Below the pieces are notes generated by a model, which had not been told where the DNA came from, did no database searches, and saw nothing but the letters and a program-made list of their open reading frames with translations. The translations under genes were made by a program, and so were the position numbers. Shown here piece after piece: positions 11,152 to 23,103 of a stretch of DNA of 64,000 nt; positions within the stretch are counted from its first letter, which is position 1, and every line of letters starts with the position of its first letter. Origin of the DNA: Rotaria socialis (lineage: Eukaryota > Rotifera > Eurotatoria > Philodinida > Philodinidae); NCBI GenBank assembly GCA_905331475.1, contig CAJNYU010004529.1, positions 89,617 through 153,616 on the forward strand. Direction: 5' to 3'.

Positions 11152-13547
11152 TATTTCGAATACAGGAAACAAACGAAGTTGATAAAATATAATGATGGAC
11201 TCACTTATCTAAAATATATACTAGAATACTAAGTTACACTGATGTATATTACGCGTGAAACAGTGAACGGCGGTGCACAACACCGCATGGCAGTGCTATA
11301 AAAACTTGAATTGCGCAAAACTTTTTGTCGATTAGTATAAAATCAGGATGGACAAATCTTGAACTTTTCAAGCTTAAAGTTAAGCTGTTGACAAATTTAT
11401 CAACATAATCTGAAGACACATGATCGTTCTTTAACGTGTCAGATTCTACCAGATAGGTTAAATAGTATGTATGCAGGAAAAGCATTACAAAACCCTCTAT
11501 GTCACAGGATTACGTAATTTAGCTTTATAGGGAATATTGAGTGAAAATTATGAGGTTCTATGGTATACTACATTTGTGTCTACTAAGGGTATCGGTTCAA
11601 CGAATGAGAGGTTTGCTGCAGCATATATGCGCATCAAATAGCCGGGTAGTTCAGAAAATAGCATGTTTTTATTTGAACCAAGAGTTATCGTGCAATGTCA
11701 TTATTTATCTCTCTTGAACGACATTTCGGAGTAGAAACAAACCACAAATTGATGTTTAGACACGAGATCGAAACATTATTTGCATTATCTTTATTATTTT
11801 GTAACATACGATTTAATCCAAAAGTGAAATGACTTACACGAATTATGTGAATGTAACGCACAATAAAATCTGTGTTTACCTTGAATCGAATGTCATTGGC
11901 TATTGTGTTGCGACTACGAACATTTGTGTTTAAATACAAGCTGTGAAACCATGTAGTCATTCATTCTTTTTTGGCAACATGCACATAATTCTATGCAACT
12001 TTTGATAGAAAAAAATATGTTGCGTTGCTCTTTCGTAATTATGGCACGACCAAATTGTTGCTGCTGAGTGGGTTTATTTTCACCAAAACGTGAATGCTGT
12101 CACGATTTTTGATGAAATTATGTGTAAGAATGTAAGAAAACAAAATAATTTCTTTCTTTAGCTCCTCCTCTGAATTTCCTCTTTGTATGCACTGAGAAAT
12201 GTAATTATAATTATAAATCAGTGAGTATGTAACCGCTATAAGTTTTGCATCATTGTTAACGTAAAACTTTTACGAATTTTTGAATGTTTCGTCGATCTTC
12301 ACCGTTTTTTAAAATTTTCTTGTGCTCCTATATCTTTTTTGGACGTTAGCTTTAATCATGGCGCGTATTGAAGGCAAATATTTTTACTTTTTAAAGACAT
12401 TAGATTTTGTTCTTTCTGCAAAACTTAAACGTATGTAAAAAATTCCTTCAGTCACCTATTTGTGTCACTGAATGAAAGAATGCAGAAAACATGATAGGTT
12501 TTCAATCCTTACTGTTAACAAAAATAAATTGATTCCTTTAAATTTTTAATAGGAACTGATCAATCGTTTAAACTCTACGTCGTACTATTGAGAATAGTTG
12601 ACCGATTATCGTTTTTGTAGGATTTTAGCGAAACGGTAATTCTAAAAACAGCAAGTTTGCATTTTTTATCTTTTTAATACACAAAAATTGATCCTTTTGT
12701 AGTTTTTATGTGAGTTATGACTTATCTTTGAGTCTTATCTTCATCCTCATCGTCGGTGGTAGCAATGACTCCTCGTAAGACTAGAGTGTAGCAATCTTCA
12801 CAGTGCTGCTCTTTCTAATATGTCTATCATTATCGGAAAATATCATCTGTGCATAATGTATAAAGCGAGTTTGACTTTTACTGAGGTATCCATCTGAAAC
12901 GATATGGCTGGCAGCAGCAACACTATTGATAGAATGTGGCTAAAATATGAGAGATATGATAATTAAGAAGTTGTATTATAGAGTTTTGTCGGCTCTTGAC
13001 TTCTGCCTCTTACAAATGAAACAACATATTTGTTCCAAAAATATTTAGGCATCAATGCGAATCAAAATAGCAACTAGGATATAAGACATTGTTGTTTAGA
13101 GATATTACCAGTCGATTTAAAACTAATAGACCTCAGTTTGATGCAAAATATAAAATCAATAAGATGCAACTAATAAAGTACCAGTGTAGAAAAAAAGTGC
13201 GCATTTACGCTCCTACTGTGTTTTACTGATGTTGAGTAACTACGGCTGCATGGTATCGATGCTGACTCATGATTGTTGCATGACATTGGTGTTGAGAAAT
13301 AACAGCGGAATTCGCAAAAATATTGATTGAAAAATTATTAAAAATAGTATCAAATAGAGGACTGCCCGAGTAAAGTTCAGGAAAAAACGGTAGACTCTAT
13401 TTCCAAAAAGGTATCGAACTCAATTTCTGGGAACTAAAGATTTGGGTATTGTGACCTGTTTATTAAAACTATTGTGTACCGAACGACTTACATAAACACA
13501 CAAAATTACACGAAGTTAGACATCAAGATAAGTCCATACTAATTCAA
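11152..13547. other. Intergenic, weak minus-strand coding-like fragments only
   Basis: Frames at 11249-11485 and 11685-11960 (minus) look partly protein-like but I cannot assign them. The rest (12000-13500) is AT-rich with no frames, repeats or motifs that I recognise. Confidence 0.4.
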
Positions 13548-13925
13548 TTGGGTTGTGTATTGAGCTCGCATGAATGCGATGAGATTTCGGTTAATATTAG
13601 TCAACAGACATTTGAGAATATGTCCGATACATATAATGTTGAAAAGAGAAACAATTCGAGATTAATCATCATGGATGATCGATTGGCTGAAGAACTTTGG
13701 CGGCACCTACAACTTAGTGATAAGTTAGCGAAATTGTTACAAAATAGAAAACCGTTGAGTTTCAATGTACAATGTGAATGGGAAGTGAGTGGCGTTAATG
13801 TAGCAATGCGATTAAATAAATATAGGAAAGATGAACATTTTTCACCGCATAAAGATGCTCACTCCGGAATAAAAGGGTGTCATATGAAACCATTTATGAT
13901 TCTAGCCAAGATACTGACCTTTTAA
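13548..13925 (+). pseudogene. Fragment resembling a 2OG-Fe(II) oxygenase N-terminal half
   Basis: The frame opens with TTG, has no clear ATG start, and ends soon after MRLNKYRKDEHFSPHKDA. That segment resembles the first strands of prolyl-4-hydroxylase-like 2-oxoglutarate/iron oxygenases, where HKD would supply the first histidine and aspartate iron ligands. The distal histidine and the oxoglutarate-binding arginine are missing, because the similarity stops after HSGIKGC and the frame closes 20 codons later. I therefore call it a truncated remnant. A missed downstream exon is the alternative, but I see no good donor. Confidence 0.45.
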
Positions 13926-13939
13926 GATTTTACTCGCTC

Positions 13940-14060
13940 ATTAATAAACCATCGAGGGTTCTAGCTAGTTTAAAGAACCATCTCAGATGCTCAATAGTTC
14001 CGGATGTTTGAAAAGGTTCCGTCCTGGACCATGTTTTTTAATGCTGAACCATTTTTCCAA
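13940..14060. repeat. GGTTC/GAACC word cluster
   Basis: Repeated gaacc and ggttc words in alternating orientation (agggttctagc, aagaaccatc, aaaggttccg, ctgaaccatt). A similar cluster is at 16712-16792. Possibly a decayed fold-back element. Confidence 0.4.
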
Positions 14061-14465
14061 AGATTATTCTGACTTGAAACAAGATACTATATTTTTGGGA
14101 GGTGATTTAAGTAATATAGATCACAAATAAGTTATTGAGATCGAGGAATCCGAATCCTTCATCATTTTTTCGATGGGATGCAACAGTTGAATGGTAGACC
14201 TGAGTAGTTGTGTCTCCAAAATGAATTCAATAATTATAGTGGTACCTTTTCAAGTGTGATTGTTCTTTTATCTTTTTCGTTATGTCAAATGTATGAATAG
14301 ACAGGTAATGTCAATTTGATAAAATGAATTCAAGATTTTCTGTAGTTAGGAATGTATGAATAATCAATTCACATGCAAGTTTAGTATGATAAAATGAATT
14401 AGCGTTTTTTTAATATTTTAGGTATATGCGAATAATTTATTTAATGGCAAGTTGCATCTTATAAT

Positions 14466-14724
14466 TGTAACGATAAATATGGGACTCTGTTTAGTTGATG
14501 TATTTAGACAAACTGGATAGAGACGGAGTAGCTTACAGCCACTCATGGCAATGATGTTTATTCGCTTCTTCACATATCCAGAGTGTCACAAGTTCATACA
14601 TAACACACGTATATATAGAAGAGAGATAGAAGAGAGGCAGAAGAGAGATATATTATAAGAATGGAAAGAGAACAGAAGGAAGAGGAAGGAGAACCATAGA
14701 AGCGTGCCATCAATAATCGTCACA
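14466..14724 (-). repeat. 3' LTR (minus-strand orientation)
   Basis: 259 bp, begins TGTGACGATTATTG and ends TTTATCGTTACA on the minus strand. Slightly diverged from the 274-bp partner at 16117-16390, which carries an extra gaggaaggaa-type repeat unit, so the insertion is not brand new. Confidence 0.88.
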
Positions 14725-14735
14725 CCCTCCCACTC
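14725..14735 (-). other. Polypurine tract of the LTR element
   Basis: GAGTGGGAGGG on the minus strand, directly abutting the 3' LTR; expected primer for plus-strand DNA synthesis. Confidence 0.7.
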
Positions 14736-16099
14736 AGATTAGACGCGCTCCTGAGCGTCTGTACATGATAGATAAATACAACGAAACAAGCGAAAGAAAG
14801 AGAAGCAACAAAAAAATTTCATTATTTGACATCAAGTCATAATTACCATCAACAGCAAGATCTTAAATGACGGAATAGATAATACTCGATTCGAAGATAG
14901 ATATCATAAACATTTACGCCATCACATTATTACACAAAGTCACAAATTTACGACAGCACATCAAAGACACAGTAACAACGAACAGTAATCGAAGTTTGTA
15001 AGACATTTAAGATTGACATTTTGAACATGTCCATTATAAGAATTACATTTCAGGCGCACATACAACAGTTATTAAACATCAAAAGGAAACAAGAAATTCA
15101 TATTAATAATTTTAATCAGGGTACATCAAAAGATTTTTTTTGGGGCACAAACAGAGCAAATTTTTTTTTGTAAAATTCACGAGGCACATATTAGAATCTC
15201 ATACATAGATTTTAGTTGCCAAAATAATTACTGCTATAGATTCTATAGCTTACAAGGAAAATCGGACCTAGTGCGTAAACGATACCTAGACGATTTCCTT
15301 GTCGTTCTTCATAATTACAATCTTTTTGCATATCACGTAACACATAACGATCAGAAAACAAGAACAAAAAAATTCACACTCAGATATTTGATTTTATCAA
15401 ATGCAGCATGTCAACTTATATAAAAAGAAGAACAGAAACCTTAATATGCCCAAGGGGCGATCCAGAAGAAGAAAAAACATTTGACGCGCTTCATCACTAT
15501 CTTATAATCTTAAAGATAATAAATTTTATTATACCAATACTTTCTGTTGTCTAGATATATCTGACAATTACGCATCGTTGGTCATTGAAACAGTCCGTTG
15601 GTGATGCAAAGATGGTGAATTGATAATTGATGAATTGACATTGCTTACTGCCGATACGCAACTACGTTCATTGTTATCAACATCAGCTTGTAATAACAGG
15701 AACGGAAAAAAATATGAATGAGATAGAGAAGAATGAAGAGATTTGAGAAGAAGAGACATGAAACGTACAGATGGTACAAAGGAAAGTGCGCCACACCTAC
15801 GCACTGCCGACCCGAACACAGTCGCCCTTTAGTACGTTTACTGATGTCCTGTAACACTGTTGATTGCTTAATACTGGGGAGTGTTCAGTACTTTAGCCAT
15901 CAAACAGTGCCATGTCCTTCAACTCTCTTCTTTGCATACCTTCCTAACTTCAATCAATAGTATTTACCGCCCATTGTCGTTGAATTTCATTTTTCACTGA
16001 TGAACCATGATGTTGAATTGTTATTGGTTCTCTTAAGGACCGATTTCGATTCAGAATTTGTCAGGATTCAATAGCCAGGGCCGAGATGTAATGACCGAG

Positions 16100-16116
16100 G
16101 CCTGTCAGGGTCGCCA
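16100..16116 (-). other. tRNA primer-binding site of the LTR element
   Basis: TGGCGACCCTGACAGGC on the minus strand, immediately after the 5' LTR. It starts with the TGG complementary to the CCA tail of tRNAs. I cannot name the tRNA without a comparison. Confidence 0.65.
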
Positions 16117-16390
16117 TGTAACGATAAACAATAAGGACCCTGTTTCGGGGTTGATATATTAAGACAAACTGGATAGAGGTGAAGTAGCTTACAGCCACTC
16201 ACGGCAATGATGTTTATTCGCTTCTTCACATATCCAGAGTCTCACAAGTTCATACATAACACGCGTATATATAGGAGAGAGATAGAAGAGAGGCAGAAGA
16301 GAGATATATTATAAGAATGGAAAGAGAACAGAAGGAAGAGGAAGGAAGAGGAAGGAGAATCATCGAGGCGTGCCATCAATAATCGTCACA
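16117..16390 (-). repeat. 5' LTR (minus-strand orientation)
   Basis: 274 bp, same termini as 14466-14724. Contains purine-rich tracts on the plus strand (gaaggaagaggaaggaagag). Confidence 0.88.
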
Positions 16391-16524
16391 ATAATATAAG
16401 TCACTGTTCTTTGTTTTTGTTTAGGATCGTCTCAACAACAACTAACGGCGATGTTGCTTTCGTGCGAATAACGGAGAAAGTGTTAGCTCGTATTCTACTG
16501 ACAACAAATCTAGGCAAATATAAC

Positions 16525-16640
16525 ACATAGAATTAAGGATAGAAATTAGGGTTAAGGATAGTAATACGGGTTAAGGCTAGAATTAAGCGTTGAGGATAGG
16601 AATAGTGGTTAATGATAGAAATAAGAGATTAAATATGAAA
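16525..16640. repeat. Degenerate tandem repeat, ggatagaaattagggtta type
   Basis: About five imperfect units of 18-22 bp built from gg(a/t)tag-aat-a-gggtta words. A degenerate minisatellite. Confidence 0.6.
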
Positions 16641-16711
16641 TTAGCGCTTGGATAAAATATTAGTCTGGAGTACTAGACTAATTGAGTGTGGTGGACTACA
16701 TTTTACTACTC

Positions 16712-16792
16712 CAGAACCATTTTTGGAAGAAATAAGAAAAGGTTCCATCTAGAACCAGATTTTGCTTGAACCTTAAATGGTTCTGAAAATGC
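16712..16792. repeat. GGTTC/GAACC word cluster
   Basis: Alternating agaaccatttttgg, aaaggttcc, tagaaccag, ttgaacctt, atggttctg; same theme as 13940-14060. Confidence 0.4.
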
Positions 16793-16799
16793 AGTGGTG

Positions 16800-16955
16800 T
16801 CAAACTTGAAACTTGAAGTCAATTGAAAATTGAAAATTTCAACTTTCGACTGATAGTGATATATGTGTGAATCACGATTCTTCAGCATGCTATTGGTTTA
16901 AAAGTTGAAAGTTGAAAATTTCAATTTCAATTGAATTCAAGTTTCAAGTTTGACG
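16800..16955. repeat. Fold-back repeat rich in TTGAAA/TTTCAA
   Basis: The left arm about 16800-16850 (tcaaacttgaaacttgaag and tcaattgaaaatt) is complementary to the right arm about 16905-16953 (aattgaattcaagtttcaag), with a spacer of about 55 bp. It could form a long imperfect hairpin. No coding content. Confidence 0.65.
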
Positions 16956-18119
16956 TATATGCTTTTCTCTGGCGGAATACTTATATCAATATTTTCTTGA
17001 ATTAAAAATCACAGTTGGGCACAATTTAATGTCAGAGAATATCATCATTTATATAGTAATCGAGCTATTCAGCATTGCTTCTTTTTCTAAAACAGGCCAA
17101 AAAATGAACCAATCATTCGAACCCATAAACACGTCATTTTAAACTGAAATATGGTATTTTATGATATTTGAGATAACTGTGACAAAACAATGTCAATACT
17201 GTCAAATTTTTTGTATAACCAATGTCTATGAGCTTCTTGAGAAATTTTCAGCCTAGTTACCATAATTCTTCTTGTGATTCTATTCATGCCAATGGTGTAT
17301 AGATTCATACTTCTGATAGTATCCATTGGTAATTTTCCTAAAAATTCGATCGGAAGTCGATTTTTCAATATTTTTTTAAAGTGGCTAGAGCTTCATCATT
17401 TAAGCGCTAAACTATGAATGTACTAAATATGAATTCGGTGATGGCTAAGTGTATTATTTTCCATGTTTTTATTTGCATAGTAAACGATACTTTATTTATT
17501 TAAGCAATATTTAATCAAATTAATTAGTAGTTTTGATTCTTTGATGAAAGAGAAATATTTATTTCAATAAATGAAAATCCCTGCCTTTAAAAAATTAACA
17601 TAAGAGTGGGGAAAAAGTACTTCTATTCATATTTTATTATTTTTAAATGATTTCTTTGCCAATTGATTATGGATATAGTTGATAAATATCCTAAAGATTT
17701 TTGCGACTATGGACCTCAACTGCATTTTCCAAATAATAGGCTTAGAACGCTATAAAAGCTATCTGATATCGGTGAAATATTATGGGAACTACATAGGTAT
17801 CTTCATTTATCCTTTTGAATGCCATTTCAGCGTTTCCAAGAATATTGGTTTTCCGTTCTGTTTCACCAAGAAAAAAGTAGTTTTAAAATACTTTAAGAGT
17901 GTTAAAATTAGCAGTTAAGGGATCTTATAAGGTATTTTCAAAAACTTGAGATCTCTAAAGGATTCTCAATGGGCTCGGAACCATTTCAGTTTTTCTGGAA
18001 ACGCATTTTTTAGAGTACATACTTATTGACAAAAACGGCGAATATGCAGTCGTGACTATTTTGTGACATAATGAAAAGGCTATTGTGATAGTCAAGTATC
18101 GTACACTTCAGTAGATCTC
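16956..18119. other. Intergenic, no gene seen
   Basis: AT-rich, frames up to 79 codons without recognisable domains, no inverted repeats noticed. Confidence 0.45.
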
Positions 18120-18124
18120 AATCA

Positions 18125-18375
18125 AAACATATCCCAGGACGCTTGATCCGACAGTTGGATCCCGTCGGGTCCTATCGGAAAAACCATCGGACTATGTCGG
18201 ATACGATAGGAATTCGTTGAAAGTTGTCCGATGACGGAAAGTGTCGGAATACCAGAATTCCGACAGGAATCACGGTTACTCCGACACTTTCCGTCATCCG
18301 ACAACTTCCTGTCGGAATCTGATACCAAAGATTCTGCCGGAATTCATGGGATCCTATAGGATCCTATTGGCCAGT
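18125..18375. repeat. Fold-back element built on the GTCGGA motif
   Basis: Arms 18223-18248 and 18280-18305 are complementary with one mismatch (GTTGTCCGATGACGG against its complement). The surrounding 250 bp carries many TCGGA/TCCGA and GGATCC-like words in both orientations (ggatcccgtcgggtcc, atgggatcctataggatcc). A MITE-like or satellite-like palindromic block; the minus-strand frame in it is a by-product. Confidence 0.7.
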
Positions 18376-18789
18376 TTCCCCCTGGAATCTGACAGATCCA
18401 TGAAATAGCTCAAGTAAGTCAATAGAGGACTTGATCGAGCAAAGTAAAAATAAATAAATGTAGTTAAACATATGACAATCATTTTTCATCAAGCCATTTG
18501 CTTAAAAATCGACTAGCCATTCTGTACAAAACGATTCATTTTATCAGACACCTGGCTACACCATTTGTCTCATTATACAATTGATTTAAAAATTTTGAAT
18601 AAATATGCTTGCAGATGTTATACACTTGAATATCGATATGATGAAGTTGTACTGATTTATTTTTGCAAAGTTAAGTTTTTACGTGGCTATTTAAAGATTT
18701 GCATATTTTTATTAGTTACGAACTAGACAATATAGAAACATAGATAAACTACATAGAAACGTTTGCTCTAGTCATGATAAAGACAACGA

Positions 18790-19769
18790 AGAATGAAACG
18801 TTAATTTAAAAGATTACCCACAGTTGTTGCTGCAGTACCCATCTGTGGTACAGTAAGAGTTTGCATTTGTGGTGCAACTCTTCTATTGTTCTTCTTACAT
18901 GTTAGCATGCTAAAACATTCACCTCAAAATTCATCATATGTGATCATATACAATGGAAAAGATAATGCATAGTAGGAGTAAACAAGACAATCAAATGGCC
19001 ACAAAAGTGTGTTGCTTGACGAGGAAAAAGAATGCAAAAGCTACATTTGATGGTACAGTCATAAACAAGAAGATAAATGTTGTAATAACTAGTGTAGTTG
19101 AAATAGATCAATGTTGACTCATTGTAGCACGTCTTAAACGAATCAAGGGATAAATCACACTACTTGAATGTACCCATTAATACAGATGGTATACAATTAT
19201 ATACGATAAAATTTACATTACCTCAAAGCGGATTGACACTATTCAACCAAAAATAAACAGTAATTGTACCATTGGCTTTATAGTAACAAACGAAAAGAAA
19301 AAAAATTAAAATTAAACAGAGCAAGAATGCATATAATGCATGCAATTATAATAAGAACACTTCGGTTGGCCGAGCCATATCCGATGAAGACGCTCAATGA
19401 TAAATGTCGATGCAAACATGCAAAAACGCGATGTCAAGCTGTCGATTTTGGCACGAAATAGCTGAGAAAAGAAATAGTTTTGTAGGATACTAACGAATAT
19501 GTTACTATATGGAATTTGTAGGTATTTTTGAGATAATGATCAAGATTCCATCCATATAACATGAGAATATTAAAGACAGCCATAGCACGCATATAATGTA
19601 GCGTTGGTCTTGCTAGCGGATTTCTCAACATTGACCGACAAAGAACAATCAACGTTCAACTATTGAATGAAGTATCCAAAATAATTAAAGTTAACGAATA
19701 GTAGCCAACAATCAAAGTGTCTCTTGATCGATCAATTTTCGTTGTCGCTGTTGTATTACCAGTTGGCAT
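18790..19769 (-). pseudogene. Decayed rhodopsin-like GPCR
   Basis: A likely start codon is at 19767-19769, followed by a short N-glycosylatable N-terminus (GNTTATTK) and a first membrane helix that is cut by TGA at 19656-19658. Helix 2 material follows (NPLARPTLHYMRAMAVFNIL). About 19040-19125 encodes two further hydrophobic segments, including TFIFLFMTVPSNVAFAFFF, which looks like helix 6 of bdelloid orphan GPCRs. Near 18800-18890 a basic tail with VAPQMQTLTVPQMG is visible. Reading frame shifts between these segments and the internal stop argue for a pseudogene; exons were not resolved. An intact GPCR of the same broad class is at 51214-52269. Confidence 0.5.
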
Positions 19770-19939
19770 TGTATAGTTTACTGTTAATTTTTCAAATTTG
19801 TTTCCTTAAAGCAACGAATAGTTCTATAAAGAACTGAATGTCTTATAGAAAAAAAATAGACAAAATCTGATATTTTTCGCTGGGAAAACTGAAGTGTTAC
19901 ACTTCACTCCCGTCTCTGCTTCGGATGATTAATATTTTC

Positions 19940-22817
19940 ACGAATGGCAGTATATAATAGTTTTACAAAAGACTTTTCTCCTACGAATAACCTCTCTGAT
20001 ATCATAATGAAGAGCATAATTGGTATAGTACTGGTCTGTTGATATGTTCTTTATCATGTTGTTAAGAAATAAGAAAAAAAAGGCAAGATAGAATGAAGAA
20101 TGCTCTGTCAAATCCATAGTTAACAAAATTGTGTTCGATATATTCATACAAAAAATTAATTTCGTCAATCTATTTTTTAGTCAGTTGAGTCGTTCCGCTA
20201 GCTGTGGACTATGTAAGTTAATTATGACAGCTTCCTTGTGTTTTCTGACCTATGTATATGCTCTTTTTCTCTATCAGCTTAACATTTATTGTGCTTTGTC
20301 TGTCATTCAATGACTTATTATGAATGATAGATGGCAAGAAAGACGTAAGAGATGAAGAATTTAATTAGCAACATTATAATCTTAAAGCTCTAATTCTTCA
20401 GTTTGTACTTTTCGAAACCGAAGCTGATTACGTTAAATTTAGCCATTTGAATTATCTATCATCGTTCTAAATTATCGCATTTATATTTTAATCTTAAAAT
20501 CCTTCAATAAATAAGAATCTTTATTTAATGGCGCATTTTTTGACATCCAGAAAACCTATATTTTCTCTATTTAAATAATGGCGTAGGCGAAAAAGATACT
20601 AATATATTTTGCATGAATTAAAATTTGGTTTTCAGAATACGAGCGTATCGATAAAGAAAAAACGAAGCTCAAATTCAATTTTATCGTACCAATAATCAAA
20701 AGAACCTTTAGTGAATAATTTAAATATCATCGAACAAGTTTTCATCTGTAGCTATAACTTGTGATGTTTTTATCCTTTCCTACTCTAAGCTCTTCATTTA
20801 AATGAAGATAATTCTACCTTTTGTGATGTAATAAAACTAGTTTTGTTGACAAAAGTAGGTTTTATTCTGAGCTTCTTTTCTTAATCTGTTTGAAATTATT
20901 TTGAAAACATGTCCTTTGCGTCGTATTATCTGTTTTTTTTAAAGAAAATATTTCGTATCTAAGCAGAAAAAACGCTTTCTAATTGTTTTCTAATCAAACT
21001 ATTTGCGCGTTACCAATAAGTTATTTCAAAAGCAATCATTGCTTCAAGGGTTTTGTGTGGTACCGGTTGTGTATGAGCATGTCATTGAAGAATGGGCCAA
21101 CATTCGAAACCTAAAGCTAACTTTTCGGTCGCCCTCCAACGGAATTTTTAATGATTTGTTTTTGCGAAATTTTTCAATTAGGATTCCTAGTGTCAGAGCC
21201 CGACGAGCGTGGGGAGATCGTATTGATATTACGTCGATATCATTTTTTTGTATAGATAAACACAAACTCAATTTTGATAGCCAATGTTCTTTCCAAAATT
21301 TCAAAAGAAAAATATTGTTGTTTCCTAAATTTTCTAATGTTATTGAAAGTCAGCTTATTTCGTTTACATTGCAAGAAACGTTTAAAAGAACATTTCGAAA
21401 TAACTAAAACGAAATTCATTTCAACATTTTATTCCTTTCATGGTACATCTACGTCCAGTGTTCTTGTGATGAGATGATAGACTCTAATTTATTCCTGATT
21501 AGATTCATTGAACTGAAACGAGTATCATCTGACGATCTTTTGTTTATCGATATGAAATATTAACATTACAGATGCTCCTCAGACATGCCTAAAATTATTT
21601 TACTTCTTTACAATGATTTTCACTTCGATCACAAGTTTTTGTTTACTATTATTTAATTAACATTTTGTTTTCATTTCTTATGCTTAAAAAAATCGTAATA
21701 TAAAGCCCCGTTGAGTGTTTATGTATCAATAACTAACATGAATTGCGTTGTTAAAATTATTTCCACCCGATCTTTTGAAACTTGTCAGAGAAATTTGATA
21801 CTTCAAATCTATACCTAGTTCCTACTAAAAATGCTCGCTCTGCTATTGATTTGAAATGAATATTAGTAATTAGTAGAGAATAAAAGAAAACAAAATACAT
21901 CTCCATGTTCTATAATACATTTCTTTCGCTTGTTCTTTCTTCAAAAAGAAAACATTAAACACAAAAAGAAAATGTGCAAATTGAAACAACGAAAACAACT
22001 CATTACTTCTCAAACATTACTATTCGTCCATAGAATACTTACAACAGAATTAATATTCACGATTCGATCGAGTGAGTATTTAAAATTTGAGTTCATACTA
22101 TTCACAACTGCATTAACTATCTGATATATTTTAAAATGTCTCAAAACATTGTCGTAGAGTCACGTAAAGAATCTTGTTTTAAGTTCAATGAAAGGGCATA
22201 GAAGTCAAAATAGACTATTCTTAGCGACAGAAAAGAATAAAAAATTCGAATAATAAACAAATAATAAAAATTATTTTTCCTTTTCATGCTACCATCTTGT
22301 AAGATCTTACAAGTATCAAAATAGATTGGCAACAATCTGACTTGAGTAATATTTAGGTTATGATGAAATATTTTTTAGCTTCCAAATTTTCGATTTTTAT
22401 AAAATCTCACACTGAATCGTCTTACATAGATTCTTCATGAGATCCTGCTTATGTTTTATTTGACTTTGTAATTTTATGGCAAATAGTTACTAGTATAATC
22501 ATATCGTATAGGGTTGCTTTTAAGCACAAGTGTTTGAATACATAAATGTTAGTAGTCTTTTCGCATGCGAGCAGAATGAAGACAAACTAAACGCATAGCC
22601 CCTGTTTTCGGATTTTTTTATTGGCATCGCAAATTAGAAGCTATTTAGTAAGTTGTTTTTATCAATAATCAGCAAGCATAATATTGATAGAATATGCAAA
22701 GTGATTATCTTCTTGGTAGTAATTTGGCTGTACAGAGATGTTGAATATGCTCTTTTAAACGGCGCATATACCTTGGAATTTTCAAAACTATACCGAAATT
22801 AGAATTAATCTCACTTG

Positions 22818-22818
<1 letters not shown>
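19940..22818. other. Gene-free AT-rich region
   Basis: Frames of 60-134 codons (for example 21003-21407 on plus) lack recognisable domains, and the longest has a counter-strand frame of similar size, as expected by chance. No repeats with clear ends seen. Confidence 0.45.
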
Positions 22819-22881
<63 letters not shown>

Positions 22882-22910
22882 NNNNNNNNNNCCCCCCCCC
22901 CCCCCCCCCC
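22819..22910. other. Poly-G / 10-N gap / poly-C assembly join
   Basis: 63 G (22819-22881), ten N (22882-22891), then 19 C (22892-22910). Homopolymer runs of opposite type on the two sides of a scaffold gap suggest either an inverted join or read-through of a long G tract with a sequencing artefact. The true length and orientation here are unknown, so linkage between left and right parts of the window rests on scaffolding. Confidence 0.9.
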
Positions 22911-23103
22911 ACAAATGAACATTATGATTTACATACTAAAAATAATCACTACCTCTGCTAGTAGCGTAATCAGAGTTTACCAAGTGGTTGGGTGACACCC
23001 AAGTATATCCTGATCTGGCTGCACACAATTCCCATTGCCTAGATTTACCCATGCAAATTTTTTCTTCTCTAGCTGAGAGAATAACAGTAGTTTCTATTTA
23101 GAT

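Larger units (their letters stand above)
14461..16395 (-). mobile_element. Short non-autonomous LTR retrotransposon with 5-bp target duplication
   Basis: Two direct LTRs (14466-14724 and 16117-16390) are flanked by the target duplication ATAAT (14461-14465 and 16391-16395). On the minus strand the internal region starts immediately after the LTR with TGGCGACCCTGACAGGC, a typical primer-binding site beginning TGG, and ends with the polypurine run GAGTGGGAGGG just before the other LTR, so transcription is on the minus strand. The 1.39-kb interior has only frames of 70-83 codons and no reverse transcriptase, integrase or gag that I recognise. It is a TRIM-like or internally deleted derivative that would need enzymes in trans. 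Confidence 0.9.

Noticed and set aside
11249-11485. Possible TPRKB/Cgi121-like (KEOPS) exon on the minus strand
   Set aside because: Only a loose match (HPDFILIDKKF followed by a hydrophobic stretch); no further exons with consistent phase. A profile search would decide.
15568-15857. Two overlapping minus-strand frames inside the LTR element as gag
   Set aside because: 70-83 codons, no zinc knuckle or other gag motif, no continuity with pol-like sequence.
21003-21407. 134-codon frame as a gene
   Set aside because: Starts with a non-ATG codon, no domain, no splice context, and an opposite-strand frame of comparable length overlaps it.
22705-22914. Proline-rich frame on the minus strand
   Set aside because: Produced by the homopolymer G run and the N gap.
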